Assembly: GCA_028873745.1 (NCBI GenBank)
Contig: JAPPNT010000212.1
Coordinates: 1-6,042, forward strand
Direction: 5' to 3'
DNA length: 6,042 nt
From: Chloroflexota bacterium
GTDB taxonomy: Bacteria > Chloroflexota > Dehalococcoidia > Lucifugimonadales > UBA1127
The notes beneath the pieces were generated by a model. The model did not search any database and was not told the DNA's origin. It saw only the letters and a program-made list of their open reading frames with translations. Positions 1-5,372 of this stretch are shown in pieces. Each line of letters begins with the position of its first letter. The stretch's first letter is position 1. The translations under genes were made by a program, and so were the position numbers.

Positions 1-591
1 TGCCTCCGGCGTCTTGCTGATGCAGTTCCACTCGTCGGCGTACTGCGCGGCGATGCGCATGGTGCGCCGCTCGCCGCCGCCGCCGATGAGCAGCGAGGGC
101 CGGCCCTCGGGCGGCTTTGGGAGGCAGTCGGCGTCGTGCAAGGTGTAGTAACGGCCCTCGTAGCTGGCGGGGCCGGGGCCCCACAGCGCGCGCATGACGT
201 GGATGGACTCCTCCAGGCGGCTGAGGCGCTCGCCGACGGGCGGGAAGGGGACGCCGTAGGCCGTGTGCTCCGACTCGTTCCACCCTCCGCCGAGGCCCAT
301 GACGAAGCGGCCGCCGCTGAGCTGGTCGAGCTGGGCGGCCATGCGGCCGACGTTGACGGGCGGGCGGAAAGTGACCGGCGACACCAGGGGCCCAAACCGG
401 ATGCGCTCGGTCTGGAGCGCGGCCATGGTGAAGGAGAGGTAGGGCTCCAGGGAATCCTGCTGCGTGCCGATGAAGAAGTGGTCGGAACGGTAGACGCCGT
501 TCAACCCGGCCTCCTCAGACCTGCGCAGGATGTTGCTCCAGAGGTCCCACGTAAGGCCGTTCTGTCCCTCGACCATCTGGCTGATGTCCAT
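1..591 (-). CDS. LLM-class F420-dependent oxidoreductase, N-terminal part (partial)
   Basis: This is a luciferase-like (LLM) TIM-barrel oxidoreductase that uses flavin or, more probably, coenzyme F420; its substrate cannot be told. I translated the minus strand from the ATG at 591 and the frame stays open for 197 codons to the window edge. It opens MDISQMVEGQNGLTWDLW, then shows YRSDHFF (34-40), the family glycine motif GRFVMGLGGGWNESEH (94-109), RLEESIHVMRALWGPG (125-140) and a strand plus phosphate-binding-like loop SLLIGGGGERRT (166-177). Family members are usually about 290-330 residues, so roughly the last 100-130 are outside the window. A purine-rich AAGGGG at 597-602 sits 5 nt before the ATG. 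It is the last gene after the toxin-antitoxin pair, about 83 nt beyond the toxin stop, with a long G homopolymer between them. The LLM family is sure; the F420 preference is inferred from resemblance. Confidence 0.88.
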   Translation of the reverse strand, partial: MDISQMVEGQNGLTWDLWSNILRRSEEAGLNGVYRSDHFFIGTQQDSLEPYLSFTMAALQTERIRFGPLVSPVTFRPPVNVGRMAAQLDQLSGGRFVMGLGGGWNESEHTAYGVPFPPVGERLSRLEESIHVMRALWGPGPASYEGRYYTLHDADCLPKPPEGRPSLLIGGGGERRTMRIAAQYADEWNCISKTPEA

Positions 592-635
592 GTGGGCCCC
601 TTGGCTTGGTGCGCGGCGTTCGCGAGGCTCGCCCT

Positions 636-672
636 GGGGGGGGTTGGCCCCGGCGGGGGGGGGGGGCGGGGG
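636..672. repeat. Long G homopolymer tracts (8 G and 12 G) between toxin and oxidoreductase genes
   Basis: On the plus strand there is a run of 8 G at 636-643, a run of 12 G at 655-666, and after a single C a run of 5 G at 668-672. On the transcribed minus strand these are C tracts just after the toxin stop and about 64-75 nt upstream of the oxidoreductase ATG. Such tracts slip easily in replication and in sequencing. The tract lies outside both reading frames, so length change would alter leader or promoter spacing, not the protein frame. Confidence 0.9.
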
Positions 673-674
673 CG

Positions 675-1112
675 CTAGGGAGAACTAGGAGCCTCACCCG
701 GACTAACATAGGGGTCCAAGATGGACACTCCAGTTGGCTCGAAGTGACGGACATTGCGGGTGACTACAGTGAGCCCGCGTTCCAGGGCAGTAGCAGCTAT
801 GAGTAAGTCGAGGCCCTGATTGCCGAGTGACGCGGAGAGATTGCCCCAACGACGCGCCGTGGCAGCGTCCACCGGCAGGACGCGGTCGGCAAACCAGCTC
901 AGTATTCTCTCCGCCCACAGGGCCAAGTCACGGGCAAAGTCCGGGTTGCTGGGACGCTGCAGGGCAATCCCCCGCTCCACCTCCGCGATTGTCACCACGC
1001 TAAGGAAGATGTCGGAATCCCGTTGCGCCTGGAGCCAAGCAGCAGGGCCCGGGTTTCGGTCCGGGCGACGAAGGGCCGAGAGCACATTGGTGTCGAGGAG
1101 GAACATCACCAT
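675..1112 (-). CDS. vapC: PIN-domain ribonuclease toxin, VapC/FitB type
   Basis: This is the toxin of a type II toxin-antitoxin pair. PIN-domain toxins are Mg2+-dependent RNases that typically cleave tRNA or rRNA when released from the antitoxin. The 145-residue protein is full length for the family. The acidic active-site residues are visible: D7 in FLLDTNVLS, E44 in TIAEVERG, D102 in LDLLIAATAL, followed by VVTRNVRHFEPTGV (116-129), where N120 takes the fourth site. The FitB-like ending ILDPYV is present, then a short tail. The start is uncertain by two codons: the ATG at 1112 lies inside the antitoxin's last codons, and a second ATG at 1106 overlaps the antitoxin stop as TGATG. Neither has its own clear Shine-Dalgarno, so translation is probably coupled to the antitoxin. 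All key residues are intact, so the toxin is likely active. Its RNA target cannot be predicted. Confidence 0.92.
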   Translation of the reverse strand: MVMFLLDTNVLSALRRPDRNPGPAAWLQAQRDSDIFLSVVTIAEVERGIALQRPSNPDFARDLALWAERILSWFADRVLPVDAATARRWGNLSASLGNQGLDLLIAATALERGLTVVTRNVRHFEPTGVSILDPYVSPGEAPSSP

Positions 1113-1366
1113 TCGACGTCGCGGAGTTCAACAGAAGACCGTTCGAATACCTCGTCCGGCCCGTCCTTGGGGATGGCCAATAGGTGCTCGACGAATGTGG
1201 GCGCACTGGCCGTCTCAGCACGACGCAGCGACTGATAGTCGTCCACAGCCAGCACCACAACGGCGGGAATGCCGCGCCGGGTGACCGTCTGAGGCTCACC
1301 GCCGAGGGCGGCATCCACGACCGCGCTGAAGCGGTTCTTTGCGTCCTGCAAGGCCCACTGAGTCAT
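1106..1366 (-). CDS. Antitoxin, Phd/YefM family
   Basis: This is the 86-residue antitoxin partner of the PIN toxin. The N-terminal half (MTQWALQDAKNRFSAVVDAA, then EPQTVTRRGIPAVVVLAVDDYQSL up to about 48) is the Phd/YefM DNA-binding fold, which dimerises and binds its own promoter. The C-terminal part (FVEHLLAIPKDGPDEVFERS, then LRDVEW) matches the extended toxin-binding tail common to Phd-type antitoxins paired with FitB-like PIN toxins. A strong ribosome binding site AGGAAGG (1371-1377) lies 4 nt before the ATG. The TGA stop overlaps the toxin start, which couples the two genes and favours antitoxin made first. The promoter and CTAG palindromes directly upstream suggest autorepression by the antitoxin or the complex. 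Confidence 0.92.
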   Translation of the reverse strand: MTQWALQDAKNRFSAVVDAALGGEPQTVTRRGIPAVVVLAVDDYQSLRRAETASAPTFVEHLLAIPKDGPDEVFERSSVELRDVEW

Positions 1367-1370
1367 GGTT

Positions 1371-1378
1371 TCCTTCCT
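1371..1378 (-). promoter_or_regulatory. Strong ribosome binding site of the antitoxin
   Basis: The minus strand reads AGGAAGGAAACCATG, giving an AGGAAGG Shine-Dalgarno core close to the antitoxin ATG at 1366. It fixes that start. It contrasts with the absence of a clear site for the toxin, consistent with more antitoxin than toxin being made. Confidence 0.8.
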
Positions 1379-1379
1379 G

Positions 1380-1411
1380 TCTAGATGTTCTAGCTAGATT
1401 ATTGCGCTAGC
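1380..1411. promoter_or_regulatory. Putative toxin-antitoxin operator: cluster of CTAG palindromes
   Basis: Within 32 bp lie a 6-bp palindrome TCTAGA (1380-1385), a perfect 10-bp palindrome TCTAGCTAGA (1389-1398) and a 6-bp palindrome GCTAGC (1406-1411). This gives four CTAG tetranucleotides in a GC-rich genome where CTAG is normally scarce. The cluster overlaps the predicted -10 box and transcription start of the antitoxin gene. That is where Phd-family antitoxins usually bind, so autoregulatory operator sites are the simplest reading. Binding itself is inferred. Confidence 0.6.
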
Positions 1412-1427
1412 CAGTGGGGTTTGTCAA
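1398..1427 (-). promoter_or_regulatory. Sigma70-type promoter of the toxin-antitoxin operon
   Basis: The minus strand carries a perfect TTGACA at 1422-1427, then 18 nt, then AATAAT at 1398-1403, which is five of six matches to TATAAT. Transcription would start around 1391, within the CTAG palindromes and about 25 nt before the antitoxin ATG. It is the best promoter-like sequence I found in the window. Confidence 0.65.
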
Positions 1428-1505
1428 GGGGAAAGGGGATAAGAGCACCTTCCGATGCGCCTCTTCGAGCATCCAAGTGTGTAGGGAAATGCAGACTTCA
1501 TTCGT

Positions 1506-2288
1506 CTATTCTGCCCTCGCCTTCGTGAATGCCGCGGTCCAGTACGGATAGAAGCCTGCCGATTGGGCAGTGCGACGGGATATGACGTTTTCAACAGTCG
1601 TCCCGTAGTACGGCACCACACCTTGACGCAACACCTCGGCCGCTACCCGGGAGGTCAGGGCCGCGCCCAGGCCCCTGCCCCTGTGATCGGCATGCACGTC
1701 GAGGCCAATCTGCCAGAGCAGGTCCGAGTCTTCGGGCGCTGTTGCAACCCCCACTATTGCCTGCCGGTGAACCGCGACGGCCGTGATCGTGCCGTTCAAG
1801 TCCTGCCTCAACGCCCTCGGCGGGAGCGCATTCGGCCAGTGGTGCGGGTCGAGGGACCGGACCAGGGCTGCGTCGCCAAGCTCGACGGAGTATCCGTCCG
1901 GCGTTTGGCGCGCCCTCAAGTCCAGACTTGACGTAATGCTGTAGAGGTAGGGTCCATAGAGGCGGCAGGAGTCATGGGCCACCCGCATAGACGTTTCGCC
2001 CAGGAGCTCGAGGTTGAACGCATCACCCGGCTCGACACCTCGAAACAGCTCCGAAACCCAGGGCATCCATTTCGGCGTCGCCGACACGACAACGCCCACG
2101 CCTATCGCGGTGATCGCAAGGCTCTGCTCGGGTTGCGGGAATCGCCGTTTCAGCGGGTCGCCGGTCTCGCCGGGCGTTACTTCAGACAGGTGCACGCCTG
2201 CACGGGCAAACAGGTCAGGAGAACAGCAGGCTTCGGCGGCGAGCGTCGAGGCAACGATACGAGCTGCGTGTTCCCGGTCAATGGTCAA
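1506..2288 (-). CDS. GNAT-family N-acetyltransferase
   Basis: This 260-residue protein transfers an acetyl group from acetyl-CoA to an unknown acceptor. The C-terminal part is a clear GNAT fold. Motif A runs over about 193-222 (IGLDVHADHRGRGLGAAL) with the acetyl-CoA pyrophosphate-binding loop R203-G-R-G-L-G208. Motif B follows at 234-246 with N234, S237 and the ending AQSAGF. The first 130 or so residues lack obvious motifs; they may be a degenerate first GNAT domain or a separate lobe, as in longer GNAT proteins. The start codon appears to be TTG at 2288, because no ATG is in frame nearby and GAAGGTG (2294-2300) gives a well-placed Shine-Dalgarno. The frame remains open upstream into the repeat block, so a somewhat longer N-terminus is possible. 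No partner gene hints at its substrate; it sits alone between the repeats and the toxin-antitoxin pair. Confidence 0.82.
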   Translation of the reverse strand: MTIDREHAARIVASTLAAEACCSPDLFARAGVHLSEVTPGETGDPLKRRFPQPEQSLAITAIGVGVVVSATPKWMPWVSELFRGVEPGDAFNLELLGETSMRVAHDSCRLYGPYLYSITSSLDLRARQTPDGYSVELGDAALVRSLDPHHWPNALPPRALRQDLNGTITAVAVHRQAIVGVATAPEDSDLLWQIGLDVHADHRGRGLGAALTSRVAAEVLRQGVVPYYGTTVENVISRRTAQSAGFYPYWTAAFTKARAE

Positions 2289-2301
2289 AGCGGCACCTTC
2301 A

Positions 2302-2315
2302 GGATTCAGAAATCC
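2302..2315. repeat. Small hairpin upstream of the acetyltransferase gene
   Basis: GGATT (2302-2306) and AATCC (2311-2315) form a 5-bp stem with loop CAGA. It lies just upstream of the ribosome binding site of the acetyltransferase gene. It could be a weak leader structure or a decayed repeat half; the stem is short and may be chance. Confidence 0.3.
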
Positions 2316-2344
2316 GGGGTCCAGTGTTGCTCCCCCACTCCTCT

Positions 2345-2371
2345 GGGTTCCCGCCTGCGCGGGAACGACGG
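2345..2371. repeat. REP-like palindromic repeat, copy 1
   Basis: GTTCCCGC (2347-2354) and GCGGGAAC (2359-2366) make a perfect 8-bp stem around a 4-nt loop, preceded by TGG and followed by GACGG. It shares layout, stem length, loop length and flanks with the hairpin about 95 bp further on in the same orientation. The two therefore belong to one dispersed repeat family of the kind common between genes in some GC-rich bacteria. Confidence 0.75.
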
Positions 2372-2383
2372 GTGGAGGCGATG

Positions 2384-2433
2384 CCCTTCAACAAGCTCCT
2401 TCGAGAGTCTCAGGACGCGATCAGGTCGAACGG
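2384..2433. repeat. Degenerate CCCTTCAACAAGCTC...GAACGG repeat
   Basis: The stretch starts CCCTTCAACAAGCTC, continues through CTTCGAGAGTCTCAGGACG, and ends GTCGAACGG. It resembles the core of the perfect inverted repeat at 5373-5422, which has CCCTTCGA...CTCAGGGCGAACGG. I read it as a decayed or rearranged member of the same dispersed family, lodged between the two REP-like hairpins. Confidence 0.5.
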
Positions 2434-2437
2434 GGGG

Positions 2438-2466
2438 CTGGATACCGGCTTTCGCCGGTATGACGA
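2438..2466. repeat. REP-like palindromic repeat, copy 2, just downstream of the tRNA
   Basis: ATACCGGC (2442-2449) and GCCGGTAT (2454-2461) form a perfect 8-bp stem, preceded by TGG and followed by GACG as in copy 1. Read on the transcribed minus strand the loop is GAAA, a stable GNRA tetraloop, 16 nt after the tRNA CCA end. There is no U-tract after it, so it is not a standard intrinsic terminator, but it could stabilise or bound the 3' end of the dapA-tRNA transcript. Confidence 0.75.
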
Positions 2467-2477
2467 TTGTGGGTTGG

Positions 2478-2552
2478 TGGAGCCACCGGTCGGAATCGAA
2501 CCGACGACCTGTTGTTTACGAAACAACTGCTCTGCCTCTGAGCTACGGTGGC
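2478..2552 (-). tRNA. tRNA-Thr, anticodon CGT, with encoded CCA
   Basis: A complete cloverleaf can be drawn on the minus strand. The acceptor GCCACCG (2546-2552) pairs with CGGTGGC (2482-2488). The D arm is GCTC...GAGC. The anticodon stem is GTTGT/ACAAC with loop TTCGTAA, placing anticodon CGT at 2518-2520. The T arm is GTCGG TTCGATT CCGAC. The discriminator is T, and CCA is encoded at 2478-2480. CGT reads the threonine codon ACG, which is common in GC-rich genomes. The gene begins only 14 nt after the dapA stop on the same strand, so it is probably processed from the dap transcript unless a promoter lies inside dapA. Confidence 0.95.
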
Positions 2553-2566
2553 CCGGGAGCGGACGG

Positions 2567-3472
2567 CTAGGGGCCGTCGGGTATCGGCAGGTCGACCTCG
2601 TAGTTGGCCATCAGCTTGTCGAGCCCTGCCGCGGTGGCGGGGTCGGGAGTGACGAGCGGCAGGCGCGGCTCGCCGACGTTGAAACCCGCCTTGTTTACAG
2701 CGTACTTCACCGGGATGGGGTTCGCCAATACAAAGAGGCCCCGGAACAGCGGCAGTAACCGGCGGTGCTCGGCGGCAGCGCCCTCCAGGTCGCCCTCCAG
2801 CGTGAGGCCCATCATGCGCTTGATCTGGGCGCCGACAAGGTGCGACGCGACGCTGATGATGCCGTAGCCGCCCATCGCCATGATGGGGTACGTCTGGTCG
2901 TCGTTGCCCGACCAGACGAGGAAGCCGGGCGCGGCGTCGCGGATGATCTCGGCCGCCTGGTTCAGGTCGCCGCCGGCCTCCTTGATGCCGACGATGTTGG
3001 CAACCTCGCTGAGACAGACGACGGTCTCGACCGACATGTTGACGGCGGTGCGGCTGGTCACGTTGTAGAGGATGACGGGCAAGTCCGTGCTGTCCGCGAT
3101 GGCCTTGAAATGGCGGTAGAGGCCCTCCTGCGGCGGCTTGTTGTAGTAGGGGACCACCGAGAGTACGGCGTCGGCGCCGATGCGGGTGGCGGTGGCCGTG
3201 TACTTGATCGCCTCAGCCGTGTTGTTGCTGCCGGTGCCGGCGACCACGTCGCCCTTGCCGTCGAGGGCTTCCTTGATCTCGGCGAAGAGGCGCTCCTCCT
3301 CGTCGTGGGTGAGCGTGGGGGACTCGCCGGTGGTCCCGGCAACGACGACGCCGTCGCTGCCGGACGCGACAAGAGCCTCGGCGAGCCTGCGGGCCTGCGC
3401 GTAGTCGACGCGGCCGTCGGAGTCGAAGGGGGTCACCATGGCGGTCAGGAGCCTGCCGATACCCTCAGCCAT
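2567..3472 (-). CDS. dapA: 4-hydroxy-tetrahydrodipicolinate synthase
   Basis: DapA condenses pyruvate with aspartate semialdehyde, the committed step to diaminopimelate and lysine, in the cytoplasm. The 301-residue protein is a full-length class I aldolase TIM barrel. Visible active-site elements are the GTTGES loop (46-51, with T47 and T48), VVPYYNKPPQEG (106-117, Y110), ILYNVTSRT (134-142, catalytic Y136 and substrate-binding R141), the Schiff-base lysine K164 in VGIKEAGGD, and WSGNDD (187-192). The usual proline of YNVPxRT is replaced by T139. The ATG is 3 nt past the asd stop, and its Shine-Dalgarno GGGAGG (3479-3484) lies over the last codons of asd, so the two are translationally coupled. 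Family members with similar sequence include other pyruvate aldolases, but the motifs and the asd/dapB neighbours make DapA by far the best call. Confidence 0.96.
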   Translation of the reverse strand: MAEGIGRLLTAMVTPFDSDGRVDYAQARRLAEALVASGSDGVVVAGTTGESPTLTHDEEERLFAEIKEALDGKGDVVAGTGSNNTAEAIKYTATATRIGADAVLSVVPYYNKPPQEGLYRHFKAIADSTDLPVILYNVTSRTAVNMSVETVVCLSEVANIVGIKEAGGDLNQAAEIIRDAAPGFLVWSGNDDQTYPIMAMGGYGIISVASHLVGAQIKRMMGLTLEGDLEGAAAEHRRLLPLFRGLFVLANPIPVKYAVNKAGFNVGEPRLPLVTPDPATAAGLDKLMANYEVDLPIPDGP

Positions 3473-3475
3473 ACG

Positions 3476-4507
3476 CTACCTCCCGTTGCCGTTGCCGGCG
3501 AGCCTCCGTTCCAGCAGTTCTTCCGCTATCTGCACGGCGTTCAGGGCGGCGCCCTTCCGCAGGTTGTCGCCGACCGTCCACAGGGAGAGGCCGTTGGTCA
3601 ACGCCCGGTCAGTCCGGATGCGGCCGACGAAGACGTCGTCCTTGCCCGCCGCAAAACCGGCGAGAGGGTAGCCCTTCGCCGCAACGTCGTCAATCACCCG
3701 GACGCCGGGGAACTCGGAGAGGACGTCGCGGGCCTCTTCGGGCGACATAACGTGTTCAAACTCGATGTGGACGGCCTCGCTGTGGGAGACGGGCACGGGC
3801 ACGCGGACGCAGGTGGCGGAGACGGGGAGGTCCGGAAGGTGCATGATCTTCCGGGTCTCGTTCTCCATCTTGGTCTCTTCCGTGGTGTAACCGTCGTCCG
3901 TGAACTCCTCGACGTGGGGAAGCACGTTGAAGGCGAGCGGGTAGGGGAACGTCGAGGCCTCAGCGGCCCGGTCGTCGAGCATCGCGTGGGTCTGCCGGTA
4001 GAGCTCGTCGACGCCTTTTGCGCCGGCGCCGGAGGCCGACTGGTACGTGTCGACGATGACGCGACGGATGGGGTTGGCGCGGTGCAGGGGCGCGAGCGCC
4101 ATCAGCATCACGATGGTCGAGCAGTTGGGGCTGGAGATGATGCCGCTGTGCTCGTCGATGTCGCCGGCGTTGACCTCCGGGATGACGAGGGGCACCGCCG
4201 GGTCCATCCGCCACGCGGAGGACTTGTCGACGACGACTGCGCCGCGCTTGGCGGCCTCGGGCGCGAGGGACTTGCTCGTGCCGCCGCCGGCGGAGAAGAA
4301 AACGATGTCCGCGCCCTCGAAGGCGTCCGGAGTGGCCTCCTCGACGACGACCTCGTCGCCCATGAAGGGCAGCTTCGTGCCGGCGGAGCGGCTGCTGGCC
4401 AGCAGCCGGGCGCGCTCGACGGGGAAGCCGCGCTCCTCGAGGATGCTCAGGACCACGCGCCCGACAGCGCCGGTGGCCCCAACGACTGCAATGTTTGCTC
4501 CAGACAT
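3476..4507 (-). CDS. asd: Aspartate-semialdehyde dehydrogenase
   Basis: Asd reduces L-aspartyl-4-phosphate to aspartate semialdehyde with NADPH, feeding both lysine (through DapA next door) and threonine/methionine. From the chosen start it is 343 residues, normal for the family. The N-terminal Rossmann motif is VVGATGAVGRV (8-18). The catalytic cysteine is C129 in SPNCST, with Q156 in YQSASGAG, a phosphate-binding K213 in EETKMENETRKI, and the catalytic histidine H242 in RVPVPVSHSEAV. I prefer the ATG at 4507 (MSGANIAVVG) over one 10 codons upstream at 4537. The downstream one has GGAAGG about 8 nt before it and matches the usual N-terminus immediately before the Rossmann strand. The gap to dapB is 51 nt. 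The end is a short GNGNGR tail overlapping the dapA ribosome binding site. Confidence 0.96.
   Translation of the reverse strand: MSGANIAVVGATGAVGRVVLSILEERGFPVERARLLASSRSAGTKLPFMGDEVVVEEATPDAFEGADIVFFSAGGGTSKSLAPEAAKRGAVVVDKSSAWRMDPAVPLVIPEVNAGDIDEHSGIISSPNCSTIVMLMALAPLHRANPIRRVIVDTYQSASGAGAKGVDELYRQTHAMLDDRAAEASTFPYPLAFNVLPHVEEFTDDGYTTEETKMENETRKIMHLPDLPVSATCVRVPVPVSHSEAVHIEFEHVMSPEEARDVLSEFPGVRVIDDVAAKGYPLAGFAAGKDDVFVGRIRTDRALTNGLSLWTVGDNLRKGAALNAVQIAEELLERRLAGNGNGR
3479..3484 (-). promoter_or_regulatory. dapA ribosome binding site inside the end of asd
   Basis: The minus strand reads GGGAGGTAGCGTATG. The GGGAGG Shine-Dalgarno ends on the first base before the remaining TAG stop bases of asd, 6 nt before the dapA ATG. 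A ribosome ending asd is thus already on the dapA start, the hallmark of translational coupling. Confidence 0.85.
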
Positions 4508-4558
4508 GTACGAGATCCTTCCGAGAGTTGCCGGCACAGGGCGGGGCGGGCGGGGAAA

Positions 4559-5350
4559 CTACAGGTCCAGCAGGTTCTCCAGCCCTATGACGAGTCCCTT
4601 GAATTGTATCACCTGCCGAACGGCGGTGAGAACGCCCGGCATGTAGCAGTCGCGGCCCACGGTATCGTGGCGGAGGGACAGCGTCTGCCCCAGGGTGCCG
4701 AGGACGATCTCGTGGTGCGCGAGGCGGCCGGGCATGCGCTGCGCGTGAATGGAGACGCCATCGAGCTCCGCCCCGCGGCTGCCGGGAGCGGGCTCGCGCT
4801 CCGGCATCTGGCGCGCGAAGGGCTCACCCCGGCCCTCGACGAGGGCGCGGGCGATGGCGAGGGCCGTACCGGAGGGGGCGTCGATCTTGGCGTCGTGGTG
4901 CTGCTCGACGACCTCGGCGACCTCGAAAAAGCGGCCGAGCTGCTTCGCGATCTGCACGAGCAGCACGGCGCCGATGGCGAAGTTGGGGGCGATGACGACG
5001 CCCACGCCGTTCTCGCGGGCGAGGGCGTCGATGGCGTCAAGCTCGGCCTGGGGGATGCCGGTGGTGCCGGCGACGGCGTGGACCCCGCGCTCGGCCGCGG
5101 CTTTCAGCGCGGCTGGGGACGCGGCGGCGATGGTGAAGTCCACCATGACGTCAGGGCCGCACGCCTCGATAGCCGAGGGTACGTCGGAGTAGAACGGGAC
5201 GTCGGCGGCCGGGCCGGAGGGCGCGCGCAAGTCGACGCCGCCGACGGTCTCCATGTCGGGGGCGGCGCTGACGGCGGCGAGGACCTCGCCGCCCATGCGG
5301 CCGGAGATGCCGTGAATGAGCACCCGGATGGGGCTGCCGTTGGCGGCCAT
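4559..5350 (-). CDS. dapB: 4-hydroxy-tetrahydrodipicolinate reductase
   Basis: DapB reduces the DapA product with NAD(P)H to tetrahydrodipicolinate, the second step of the lysine/diaminopimelate branch. The 263-residue protein is full length. The N-terminal dinucleotide-binding motif is IHGISGRMGGEV (12-23), VDFT is at 70-73, and AGTTG at 94-98. APNFAIG (121-127) precedes the substrate domain, whose signature EQHHDAKIDAPSGTA (149-163) holds the presumed acid/base H151 and the substrate lysine K155. GRLAHHEIVLG (208-218) and the FKGLVIGLENLL end also fit. The ATG at 5350 has GGAGAG (5356-5361) 5 nt upstream. The gap to pnp is 82 nt and is mostly taken up by a perfect inverted repeat, so dapB may be read through from pnp or start separately. 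Confidence 0.96.
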   Translation of the reverse strand: MAANGSPIRVLIHGISGRMGGEVLAAVSAAPDMETVGGVDLRAPSGPAADVPFYSDVPSAIEACGPDVMVDFTIAAASPAALKAAAERGVHAVAGTTGIPQAELDAIDALARENGVGVVIAPNFAIGAVLLVQIAKQLGRFFEVAEVVEQHHDAKIDAPSGTALAIARALVEGRGEPFARQMPEREPAPGSRGAELDGVSIHAQRMPGRLAHHEIVLGTLGQTLSLRHDTVGRDCYMPGVLTAVRQVIQFKGLVIGLENLLDL

Positions 5351-5372
5351 CGCTGCTCTCCGCTAGTTGGTT

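Noticed and set aside
136..678. A 180-codon plus-strand frame opposite the oxidoreductase
   Set aside because: It is the shadow of the LLM oxidoreductase on the minus strand, whose motifs are clear. Its end runs through the poly-G tract, giving a glycine-rich tail.
1428..1505. A small gene or terminator between the acetyltransferase and the toxin-antitoxin promoter
   Set aside because: Only weak 4-5 bp stems and no convincing start, ribosome binding site or U-tract could be found.
2341..2466. CRISPR array
   Set aside because: Only two short palindromic units with differing stems, unequal arrangement and no regular spacers; no cas genes.
1974..2570. Plus-strand frames running over the acetyltransferase start, the repeats and the tRNA
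   Set aside because: They translate the palindromic repeats (the familiar WIPAFAGMT-type peptide) and the tRNA antisense strand, a common false gene call.
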